NCBI RefSeq assembly: GCF_921293095.1
Contig: NC_060259.1
Location: forward strand, 4,526,001-4,590,000
Direction of reading: 5' to 3'
From: Ischnura elegans
Lineage: Eukaryota > Arthropoda > Insecta > Odonata > Coenagrionidae
DNA: 64,000 nucleotides
This document shows positions 34,182-44,100 of this stretch, piece by piece; position 1 is the first letter of the stretch, and each line of letters begins with the position of its first letter. Made by a program: the position numbers and the translations under genes. The notes beneath the pieces were generated by a model. It did not search any database, was not told the origin of the DNA, and was given only the letters and a program-made list of their open reading frames with translations.

Positions 34182-34969
34182 CTACGAGTTAATGTACAGT
34201 GTAAACATGCCTTCAGGAAGAATGTGGATCAATAGATACGAATTATCTTCATCAACCTCCTCGTTACCATTTCCGGGGATTACATGGTACATTTGCACCT
34301 CCTTGGGCTCTTCATGCTCCTGCAGTAGCTATAGAAGTTTTCTCTTCCGGTCTGGAGAGACTGGAATGTTCTGATCCCGGCATTCACACTGTTGTTTTTA
34401 TCCTCGGAGGACCTCACGTCATTTACCAGAAGATGTATTTTTCTGCATCCTCTCCTAACTGTAAGGCATTAGCGAATATTTTACTAAAGACGTAAATCAA
34501 TACGTAAATGATAATGATCGGAGAGAGTTAATTGATGGCTATGTCCTGAACTGCTCATTAATTACACTATAATTCTTCGACATATTCTCAATAGTTATTC
34601 ATTTGTGAGAAAAACCCTTCATATACGAGTTCATTGAGATAGAGAATAATACTTAAATGCCATAAAGAACAGCTAAAAAATGGATTCTACTGCGAGAACT
34701 GATATTTAAACTTAATCGGTCTGAATGGATTGTATTTTATCACGCAAAGATCATACAAAATATTAATTACACTGAGAAATAAATTAGTCCTGAAAGGCTA
34801 GATACACACAAGTTCGTTGGTTTACTATCGAATAGAGAAAAATTTTCCGTTTACTTACATTTAAATGGTCAGTAAACAGTAGATGGGTCAATGATGCTGA
34901 CAAACTGTATTCTTCTAATCCCTTTTTGCCAGTCTCCACTGCAAAAAAGGGATCATTTTCCTCTTCCAT
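34182..34969 (-). CDS. Possible two-exon gene inside the 6.4-kb element
   Basis: Exon 1: ATG 34969 in a good start context (GCCATGG), 37 codons (contains ENDPFFAVETGKKG), ending exactly at a GTAAGT donor after 34859. Exon 2: after a CTGCAG acceptor, 34319-34182, 45 codons plus TAG, acidic (GNGNEEVDEDNSYLLIHIL). Both are phase 0 and the joined frame has no stop, giving about 82 residues. An upstream acceptor would include an in-frame TAG. I do not recognise the product. It could be a host gene captured by the transposon or a transposon-encoded factor. Confidence 0.35.
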
Positions 34970-35540
34970 GGCGTACGTCAACGTAAATTTGCTTGTAAAA
35001 TAAGATTTTACCGCACAGCTAAATTCACAAAGTCAAAAATACAGTACCTACGAATGTAAACACAACTTTAGTGGCGATGGCTGTGGGCGCTTGTTTGCAC
35101 TTGTTTTTGCTTGTCTTGGCGCTTGTCACATGTTATATAAGATGGCCGCCGGTCATTAAGGCGCAAGTTTCGAAATACGATTTTCCAAGTCCAAGTATAT
35201 TTGTCGTGGTTGTTTTCCGCTGTTCCCAGCTTTGCAGCTGTCTCCTGGGGGGTACGTTTAGTAATAATGCAGGCAGATTAGTTTATCACGTTTTACAGAT
35301 TAAAAGAGTCATGGCATAATAATACTTGACAGGGAATTAGGGGATAGGGATATGGGAAGGGTTGAGGGCACATCTGGGGAGGCGGTATTTTGGTTTCAGC
35401 GGAGGTTCGTAGTCCCAAAGATTTTTTAACAGTGCATTATTTGTTTTATCAAATGTAAGGGCAAATTTTTCTAGAGCAGATTTTAGTTTCGCTAGAATAG
35501 AAATACGATTTTTAATCCGTTATTATTAGATAAGTACGTA
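34970..35540. other. Upstream region of the 34969 ORF; no supported gene
   Basis: Contains a G/C-richer patch at about 35070-35240 including TGTTATATAAGATGG. A plus ORF at 35071-35319 starts with a hydrophobic stretch but has no further support. The patch may be a promoter region for the minus-strand ORF at 34969. Confidence 0.3.
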
Positions 35541-35609
35541 ATATAATGGTTCCAACGAAAAATATAATAATTATCACTGTGGAGGAAATTTGTAAATGCT
35601 ATAATCACC

Positions 35610-36345
35610 AATTCCAAACTATAGGTGCTTGTATTCGACAGAAAACCTATATTAATAATGAGCGAAAACCAAAACTTGCAGGAAAAACTTCGAATGCCAA
35701 TGCGAATAATTTTTGCATTCAGAGTTGCTATTTGTATTCAGTTAGTTTTCATCAATGAATTTGCTGTAACTGCATTGGTATTGTGCAAATCTGAATGCAA
35801 TAATGGTTACAATTGTATATTATTGTTATTAAAGCTCTGTAACCTATGATCATCCCATTCGGACATTTTTCGGATCATCCGACTTCGGATATCCGTGGGA
35901 GATCCGACGGATATCCTGATTGCCGGCAGACCTAGATAGGACATAGCGGACCTGAAACGGATATTCTGCTTGCATTGCTATATGCTTGCATTCGTCAGAA
36001 AACCCGCATTAAAAATGAGCGAAAACCAAAACTTGCAGGAAAAACTTTAAATATTAACTCGAATATTTTTTTGCAGTCAGAGTTGTTATTTGTATTCATT
36101 TAGTTTTCATCAATGAATATGGTACAACTGCATTGGTATTGTGCAAATCTGAATGCAATAATGGTAACAATTGTATATTATTGTTATTATAGCTAAGTAA
36201 CAGAATATCCTATGATCATCCCATTCGGACATTTTTCGGATCATCCGGCTTCGGATATCCGTGGGAGATCCGACGGATATCCTGATTGCCGGCGGACCTA
36301 GATAGGACATAGCGGACCTGAAACGGATATCCGTAGGATATCCGG
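35610..36345. repeat. About 366-bp tandem duplication at the right end of the 6.4-kb element
   Basis: Two copies offset by 366 bases share GAGCGAAAACCAAAACTTGC (about 35660 and 36016), AACTGCATTGGTATTGTGCA, and a GATATCC-rich end (GAGATCCGACGGATATCC near 35899 and 36266). The right copy reaches the transposon terminus. Confidence 0.7.
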
Positions 36346-36356
36346 TGTTGTTAGGG

Positions 36357-37446
36357 TGCACTCAAGCCTTGATTTGAAAAATGAGAACGTTCATTGAGAT
36401 AGTAATTCCGTCCAAGCTTTGAAAATAGGAGCGAACGTGGTGACATTTGCTATTTCTTTGAGCGATTGCAACTGCACTCAATCGGTGATTTGAAAAATGA
36501 GAACGTGCATTGAGATAGAGAATTCCGTCCAAGCTTCGAAAATAAGAGCGAACGTTGTGACATTTGCTATTTCTTTGAGCGATTGCAACTGCACTCAAGC
36601 CTTGATTTGAAAAATGAGAACGTTCATTGAAATAGAGAATTCCGTCCAAGCTTTGAAAATATGAGCGAACGTTGTGACATTTGCTATTCTTTTGAGCGAT
36701 TGCAACTGCACTCAAGCCTTGATTTGAAAAATGAGAACGTGCATTGAGAAAGAGAATTCCGCCCAAGAGCTGAAAATAAGAGCGAACGTTATGACATTTG
36801 TTATTTTTTTGAGCGATTGCATCTGCACTCAAGCCTTTAATTTAGAAAAATGAGAACGTGCATTGAGATAGAGAATTCCGTCCAAGCTTTGAAAATAAGA
36901 GCGAACGTTGTGACATTTGCTATTTCTTTGAGCGATTGCAACTGCACTCAAGCCTTGATTTGAAAAATGAGAACGTGCATTGAGATAGAGAATTCCGTCC
37001 AAGCTTTGAAAATAAGAGCGAACGTTGTGACATTTGTTATTTTTTTGAGCGATTGCAGCTGCACTCAAGCCTTGATTTAAAAAATATGAGAACGTACATT
37101 GAGATAGTGAATTCCGTCCAAGCTTTGAAAATAAGAGCGAACGTTGTGACATTTGCTATTTCTTTGAGCGATTGCAACTGCACTCAAGCTTTGATTTGAA
37201 AAATGAGAACGTGCTCACAGATAGGGAATTCCGTCCAAGCTTTGAAAATAAGAGCGAACGCGTTGACATTTGTTATTTTTTAGAGCGATTGCAGCTGCAC
37301 TCAAACCTTGATTTTTAAAAATTGAGAACGTGCATTGAGATAGAGAATTCCGCCCAAGCTTTGAAAATAAGAGCGTACGTTGTGACATTTGTTATTTTTT
37401 TGAGCGATTGCAACTGCACTCATGCCTTGATTTGAAAAATGAGAAC
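36357..37446 (-). repeat. 117-bp satellite array, second part (about 9 units)
   Basis: Continuation, in the same orientation, of the array interrupted by the 6.4-kb transposon. Removing that insertion gives one array of about 30 units from 27490 to 37446. It stops abruptly at 37446, where Polinton-like unique sequence begins. Confidence 0.9.
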
Positions 37447-37820
37447 GAATCTTTAACATTAACAGCACTATTGATAATTACCAACCATACTATGCTCCTC
37501 TGAATACTTGGATAAATCCACGTAAGAATGAAAATCCACGTCTAAATGATCTCCTAAAGTTTCTCTCACGACTTGGGATAAGCAAACGTGAGCTTTTAAC
37601 AGTAAGCTTAATTCCTCCTAATAATAAATACACCGAAAAGGTAGCAGTTGCTACTCTTCAGCTATTTTTTAACCGTAATCATAGATTTATAATAATGGAT
37701 GAGTATACATTTATCTTGTTAATGACTCGTGGTCTGGAGAATTTTGTTCATAAGAATTCTTGGTTCGATTTTGAAATCATGACTCCTTTTACTGTCCAGA
37801 AAAAGGGATGGGTTGTTTAA
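37443..37820 (+). pseudogene. 125-codon open frame without ATG, start cut off by the satellite
   Basis: From the satellite boundary to TAA 37818-37820 the frame is open and looks coding: NYQPYYAPLNTWINPRKNEN, LKFLSRLGISKREL and WFDFEIMTPFTVQKKGW. The first in-frame ATG is deep inside (about 37695), so the real 5' end was lost at the junction or lies in a missing exon. It sits upstream of the second polymerase copy in the same orientation. I do not recognise the family. It may be a Polinton gene that normally lies near the element end. Confidence 0.45.
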
Positions 37821-37934
37821 GTCAAAATTGATCTCAGTCTTTTCTATGTTTCGAATGTTATAGCTCAATTTTAACATCAATTAAAGATACTTAGGACTAT
37901 GGAAGGATAATATCTAATTATAATTTTACTATAG

Positions 37935-38167
37935 AATTGCATACATATGTTGTAATTTGTACAGATTATCTAATTAAAAACTTTATACAAAATTACAATT
38001 GCTGGTGCACAAGATGCATCACAACACCTCTTATAAAAGTTTTTGATTCATTAAATTCAACCGATTCTATTCAATATAATAGATTAGAAGCAGCAGCTAT
38101 CAGAATAAAATTTACTTCAAAGCCCCTTGATCTTAAAGATTTTATGTTTAGCAAAACAAAATCATAA
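37935..38167 (+). CDS. Probable exon or small ORF upstream of polymerase copy 2
   Basis: An open frame without ATG follows an acceptor-like TTTTACTATAG and runs to TAA 38165-38167. It contains NYNCWCTRCIT and RLEAAAIRIKFTSKPLDLKDF. It may be the last exon of a gene whose earlier exon is 37443-37820, or a separate ORF. The product is not recognised. Confidence 0.3.
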
Positions 38168-38222
38168 TTTTTAAAATTATAATTGGAATTGTATATTTTT
38201 TATTATTTCAGCTATACAAAAA

Positions 38223-38514
38223 ATGAATACGCTTTATAACATTTGCCTGCTTACTGTTAGGGACAAAATTTACGACATGGCGGGTAAACTTATGAAATAC
38301 GACGAGGAGGCGTCGCACAACCCTTTAAAAAGAAACGTATGGAAATTGTTAAATTACTATATTGATATAGTGCTGTGCGATGAAGAATTTCAGTTTGCCC
38401 GTTGTCATTTATGAAGAAGTTGAAAAAAATTTCAAAATTTTAATTTTTTTCCAGTAAGACAAAATTATAAAGATTTCATTTCCGATGCACCTCAGCTCTG
38501 TGCCTAATCAAAAT
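38223..38514 (+). CDS. Small ORF, possibly two exons, upstream of polymerase copy 2
   Basis: ATG 38223, after an ATTTCAG acceptor-like site, opens 63 codons (MNTLYNICLLTVRDK, then MKYDEEASHNPLKRN). A pyrimidine-rich acceptor (TTTTTTTCCAG) ends at 38455. An open segment after it (NYKDFISDAPQLCA) to TAA could join in frame using a weak GT site near 38399. The same downstream segment borders the satellite in copy 1, which shows that copy 1 lost everything 5' of this acceptor. The function is unknown. Confidence 0.3.
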
Positions 38515-38557
38515 TATATCTTTAGTCTTTAATTAAAATGAATTCGCTCTATCAACT

Positions 38558-38773
38558 ATGTTTAGAAAAATCAAAAACAATATATTTTCAGTAGCAAGTG
38601 AACGATTACGTATTGAGGGAAATATAATTATAGCAATGAATCAACGTCATTATTATGACTTGTTAGAATGTGAAGTAAGAGAGATATTATATGATAATGA
38701 ATGTCTTAATCTACCGGAAGAAATTTTTGTTGATCTTGAAAACACCACACTAGAAATATTTCGAATGTTTTGA
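38558..38773 (+). CDS. Short conserved ORF upstream of polymerase, copy 2
   Basis: A 71-codon ORF whose translation equals the one at 27385-27170. It overlaps the start of the open polymerase frame by a few bases. The lack of any amino-acid difference agrees with very recent duplication of this block. Confidence 0.4.
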   Translation: MFRKIKNNIFSVASERLRIEGNIIIAMNQRHYYDLLECEVREILYDNECLNLPEEIFVDLENTTLEIFRMF

Positions 38774-38808
38774 TTGTTAATCTTATTATTGCAGATTATA
38801 AATCCATC

Positions 38809-41175
38809 ATGACTTCTATTCATGATATCCTTCTAAACTTCAAAAACAATTTGTATAGAACCGAAGAAGAACTAGAACAGGCGTTATCGAGCATTTACAG
38901 AAAAGTATCTCTAGAAAACGAAAGAATTCATGACATAGAAACTTACCATGAAATGAAAGATACGTTGGATAAAGCAAAGAGAAGAAAAGTTTGCACTTAT
39001 TGCGAAATCTACTATAGCATTGATGAGGCTATACCTCATGAGAATACCAATGCACACCGGATAAAAATTAACGATCAAATAGGGAGAGGATTCAATGAAA
39101 TTGAATCGGCGATTAGATCCAGACTGAAAACATTTTGGATTACTCCCGAGGAAGGTAGTGAACAGGACGTTATCTCATTTCTCACAAGTATCAGAACCCA
39201 GTTGATTGAAAAGGTTAGTGATCGAAAAATGGAAAATAATGCCATAAAATTCAATCTTGTTTTAATTTGCAAATTCAAAAAGGGTGAGAGAGATGAAATG
39301 AACGCTTCCTTCAAAACCAACAATCGTAGGTTAATGTTAGCAGATGAAATTGAGGCAGTAATTAGCGAGGCATTTTCCAAACTTCTAAAGGAAAAATCCG
39401 AGTTTCAGGCTAAAGGGTCAGGATGGGCTCTGGCTGAGGTCATAGGTTTAGAGCTTCGTATTTACAAGTATACTCCTCTTAGAGGTTCTACATATATAGA
39501 TTTACCACGAAAGGTTAAAAATACCAAAGCAATCATAAACGTTAAAAATAATGATCAATACTGCTTTAAATATGCGATTTGGGCAAAGAATGTTCCACGC
39601 CCCGATTGGATTCAAAATTTCAACACTAACGCATTTCATTCAGGTTACAATTGGGACTGCATTCAGTATCCAGTCGATCTAAAGGATATCTCAAAATTCG
39701 AACGTTATAATAACATTTCGATCAATGTGTTTGGATTGGACGAGAAAAATAATGTGTATCCCTTGAAAATTGTAGATCATGAGCTCAACGATCATCGCGA
39801 CCTCCTTTACATTACTACCGAAACAACTGCTCATTATTGCTGGATTAAGAATTTTAATAAATTGATTAGAACTCAAATTACAAAACATCAACACAAAATC
39901 TTTATTTTCAAACGATGCTTCACGCATTACAATGACGAAACTAAATTAGAAGCTCACAAAGAATTATGCAAAGGAACTGGGACACCAAGTAAAATCATAA
40001 TGCCGGACGACGACAATAAAGTTTTAAAGTTCAATCACATCAATCATACTTTTAGTGTACCATACGTCATCTATGCAGACTTTGAATGTCTACTGGAAAA
40101 TGTAAGCACTTGCGAGCCATCTTCTAGTTCATCATTCACTAACGTCATACAGAAACATGAACCGTTCAGCTTTTGCTATGTAATGGTAACACCTGAGGGA
40201 TGTGAGGAACCCTACCTGTACCGAGGTCCAAATACTTCTAGAGTTTTTATCAAGCAAATGAAAGAGGAGGCCGAAAAAGTATATAAATTGTACAAAAACA
40301 CTATTCAAATGACCCCGCTGGCTGAGGAAGAAGAACATATATTTCAGAGCTCAGTGACTTGTTACATTTGCGAGAAAGAGTTAGGTAGCGATAGGGTTAG
40401 GGATCACGATCATTTGACTGGAAGGTATCGTGGTCCAGTACACTCATTTTGCAATTTACAGTTTCAGATGCCAAATTTCCTGCCAGTTTTTATCCACAAC
40501 CTTTCATCCTACGATGGACACTTCATATTGCGTGAACTAGGGTACGATGAGAGGAACATATTTGTTATTCCAAACACAGAAGAAAAGTACATTTCATTTG
40601 CAAAATCAGTTGAAAACAATTTTTTTGTAAGATTTGTTGATACCTGTCGATTCATGTCCGCCTCTTTAGCTTCTCTAGTCTCGAATCTAACAGCATTTAA
40701 ATATGCCTCAGAAATATTTGGTGACAAGACACAACTAGTTACGCGAAAAGGAGTTTATCCGTATGATTACACTGATTCGTTGAATAAGCTCGATGAAACC
40801 TTGTTCCCGGACAAGAATAAATTTTACAACAGATTGAACGATGAGAATGTGTCAGACGAAGATTATCAACATGTAGAAAATGTATGGGATGCATTTAAAT
40901 GTCGAACACTCGGTGATTATAGTGATATCTATCTGAAAAGCGACGTTACCCTATTAGCCGATGTTTTTGAAAATTTTCGTGACGTGTGTTTTAATGCGTA
41001 TAAACTAGATCCCGCGTGGTATTATACTGCTCCAGGTTTAACCTTTGATGCAATGCTCAAGTACACTGAAATAGAACTAGAGCTTTTAACTGACTATGAT
41101 ATGATACTCATGACTGAGAAAGGAATACGCGGAGGAATTTCACAGTGTAGCAGAAGGTATTGTGAGGCGATGTGA
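38809..41175 (+). pseudogene. Family B DNA polymerase, copy 2, truncated before motif A
   Basis: ATG 38809 starts the same polymerase as copy 1. The N-terminal region, exonuclease motifs (YADFECLLE, NLSSYDGHF, YSDIYLKSDV) and the HNH-like insert are all open. I noticed only about four amino-acid differences from copy 1 across roughly 800 codons. The homology stops near 41170, just after CSRRYCEA, where satellite DNA takes over and supplies a stop. Polymerase motifs A, B and C are absent, so at most an exonuclease-domain fragment could be made. Confidence 0.8.
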
Positions 41176-44100
41176 CAAAATAGCAAATGTCACAACGTTG
41201 GCTCTTATTTTCAAAACTTGGACGGAATTCTGTATGTCAATGCACGTTCTCATTTTTTTTAAATCAAGGCTTGAGTGCAGCTGCAATCGCTCAAAAAAAT
41301 AACGAATGTCACAACGTTCGCTCTTATTTTCAAAGCTTGGGCGGAGTTCTCTATCTCAATACATGTTCTCAATTTTCAAATCAAGGCTTGAGTGCAGTTG
41401 CAATCGCTCAAAGAAATAGCAAATGTCACAACGTTCGCTTTTATTTTCAAAGCTTGGACGGAATTCTCTATCTCAATACACGTTCCCATTTTTCAAATCA
41501 AGGCTTGAGTGCAGTTGCAATCGCTCAAAAAAATAACAAATGTCACAACGTTCGCGTTTATTTTCAGCTCTTGGGCGGAATTCTCTATCTCAATGCACGT
41601 TCTCATTTTTCAAATCAAGGCTTGAGTGCAGTTGCAATCGCTCAAAGAAATAGCAAATGTCTAAACATTCGCTCTTATTTTCAAAGCTTGGACGGAATTC
41701 TTTATCTCAATGCACGTACTCATTTTTCAAATCAAGGCTCGAGTGCAGTTGCAATCGCTCAAAGAAATAGCAAATGTTACAACGTTCGCTCTTATTTTCA
41801 AAGCTTGGACGGAATTCTCTATCTCAATGCACGTTCTCCTTATTCAAATCAAGGCTTGAGTGCAGTTTCAATCGCTCAAAGAAATAGCAAATGTAACAAC
41901 GTTCGCTCTTATTTTCAAAGCTTGGACGGAATTCTCTATCTCAATGCACGTTCTCATTATTCAAATCAAGGCTTGAGTGCAGTTTCAATCGCTCAAAGAA
42001 ATAGCAAATGTCACAACGTTCGCTCTTATTTTCAAAGCTTGGACGGAATTCTCTATCTCAATGCACGTTCTCATTATTCAAATCAAGGCTTGAGTGCAGT
42101 TGCAATCGCTCAAAGAAATAACAAATGTCACAACGTTCGCTCTTATTTTCGAAGCTTGGACGGAATTCTCTATCTCAGTACACGTTCTCGTTTTTCAAAT
42201 CAACGTATGAGTGCAGCTGCAATCGCTCAAAGAAAAAGCAAAGGTCACAACGTTCGCTCTTATTTTAAAAGCTTGGACGGAATTCTCTATCTCAATGCAC
42301 GTTCTCATTTTTCAAATCAAGGCTTGAGTGCAGTTGCAATCGCACAAAGAAATAGCAAATGTCTAAACATTCGCTCTTATTTTCAAAGCTTGGACGGAAT
42401 TCTTTATCTCAATGCACGTTCTCATTTTTCAAATCAAGGCTTGAGTGAAGTTGCAATCGCTCAAAGAAATAGCAAATGTTACAACGTTCGCTCTTATTTT
42501 CAAAGCTTGGGCGGAATTCTCTATCTCAATGCACGTTCTCATTATTCAAATCAAGGCTTGAGTGCAGTTTCAATCGCTCAAAGAAATATCAAATGTAACA
42601 ACGTTCGCTCTTATTTTCAAAGCTAGGACGGAATTCTCTCTCTCAATGCACGTTCTCATTATTCAAATCAAGGCTTGAGTGCAGTATCATCCGCTCAAAG
42701 AAATAGCAAATGTCACAACGTTCGCTCTTATTTTCAATGCTTGGACGGAATTCTCTATCTCAATGCACGTTCTCATTTTTCTAAATTAAAGGCTTGAGTG
42801 CAGCTGCAATCGCTCAAAAAAATAACAAATGTCACAACGTTCGCGTTTATTTTCAGCTCTTGGGCGGAATTCTCTATCTCAATGCACGTTCTCATTTTTC
42901 AAATCAAGGCTTGAGTGCAGTTGCAATCGCTCAAAGAAATAACAAATGTCACAACGTTCGCTCTTATTTTCGAAGCTTGGACGGAATTCTCTATCTCAAT
43001 ACACGTTCTCGTTTTTCAAATCAACGTTTGAGTGCAGCTGCAATCGCTCAAAGAAAAAGCAAATGTCACAACGTTCGCTCTTATTTTCGAAGCTTGGACG
43101 GAATTCTCTATCTCAATGCACGTTCTCATTTTTCTAAATTAAAGGCTTGAGTGCAGTTGCATTCATTCAAAAAAATAACAAATGTCACAACGTTCGCGTT
43201 TATTTTCAGCTCTTGGGCGGAATTTTCTCTCTCAATGCACGTACTCATTATTCAAATCAAGGCTTGAGTGCAGTTGCAATCGCTCAAAGAAATAGCAAAT
43301 GTCACACGTTCGCTCTTATTTTCAAAGCTAGGACGGAATTATTTATCTCAATGCACGTTCTCATTTTTCAAATCAAGGCTTGAGTGCAGTTGCAATGGCT
43401 CAAAGAACTAGCAAATGTCACAACGTTCGCTGTTATTTTCAAAGCTTAGACGGAATTCTCTATCTTAATGAACGTTCTCATTTTTCAAATCAAGGCTTGA
43501 GTACAGTTGCAATCGCTCAAAGAAATAGCAAATGTTTCAACGTTCGCTCTTATTTTCAAAACTTGGACGGAATTCTCTATCTCAATGCACGTTCTCATTA
43601 TTCAAATCAAGGCTTGAATGCAGTTGCAATCGCTCAAAGAAATAGCAAATGTCGCAACGTTCGCTCTTATTTTCAAAGCATGGACGAAATTCTCTATCTC
43701 AATGCACGTTCTCATTTTTCAAATCAAGGCTTGAGTGCAGTTGCAATCGCTCAAAGAAATAGCAAATTTCACAATGTTCGCTCATATTTTCAAAGCTTGG
43801 ACGGAATTCTCTATCTCAATGCACGTTCTCATTTTTCAATTCAAGGCTTGAGTGCAGTTGCAATCGCTCAAAGAAATAGCAAATTTCACAATGTTCGCTC
43901 ATATTTTCAAAGCTTGGACGGAATTCTCTATCTCAATGCACGTTCTCATTTTTCAAATCAAGGCTTGAGTGCAGTTGCAATCGCTCAAAAAAATAACAAA
44001 TGTCACAACGTTCGCGTTTATTTTCAGCTCTTGGGCTAAATTCTCTTTCTCAATGCACGTTCTTATTTTTGAAATCAAGGCTTGAGTGCAGTCGCAATCG

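Larger units (their letters stand above)
29933..36356. mobile_element. 6.4-kb transposon, CCCTAACAACAC ends, inserted in satellite
   Basis: Starts CCCTAACAACAC at 29933 and ends GTGTTGTTAGGG at 36356. The satellite reads ...CAACTG before it and TGCACTC after it, so TG is duplicated and the empty site is known exactly. Subterminal DNA is full of variants of ACGGATATCCGT, at the left within 29940-30410 and at the right within 35870-36345. The interior holds a second transposon (31196-33918) and a possible small gene on the minus strand. No transposase was recognised, so it is probably non-autonomous or composite. Confidence 0.7.

Noticed and set aside
35071..35319. Secreted-protein-like ORF with hydrophobic start
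   Set aside because: Only the first 25 codons look like a signal peptide. The rest has no coding character, and the patch is better explained as upstream DNA of the 34969 ORF.
41187..42626. 479-codon ORF of 39-residue repeats (and similar ORFs at 27.5-30, 36.4-37.1 and 43-46.4 kb)
   Set aside because: It is tandem satellite DNA with a period of 117 bases. More than one frame of the same strand is open, and single-base indels break frames freely, so no coding constraint is evident.
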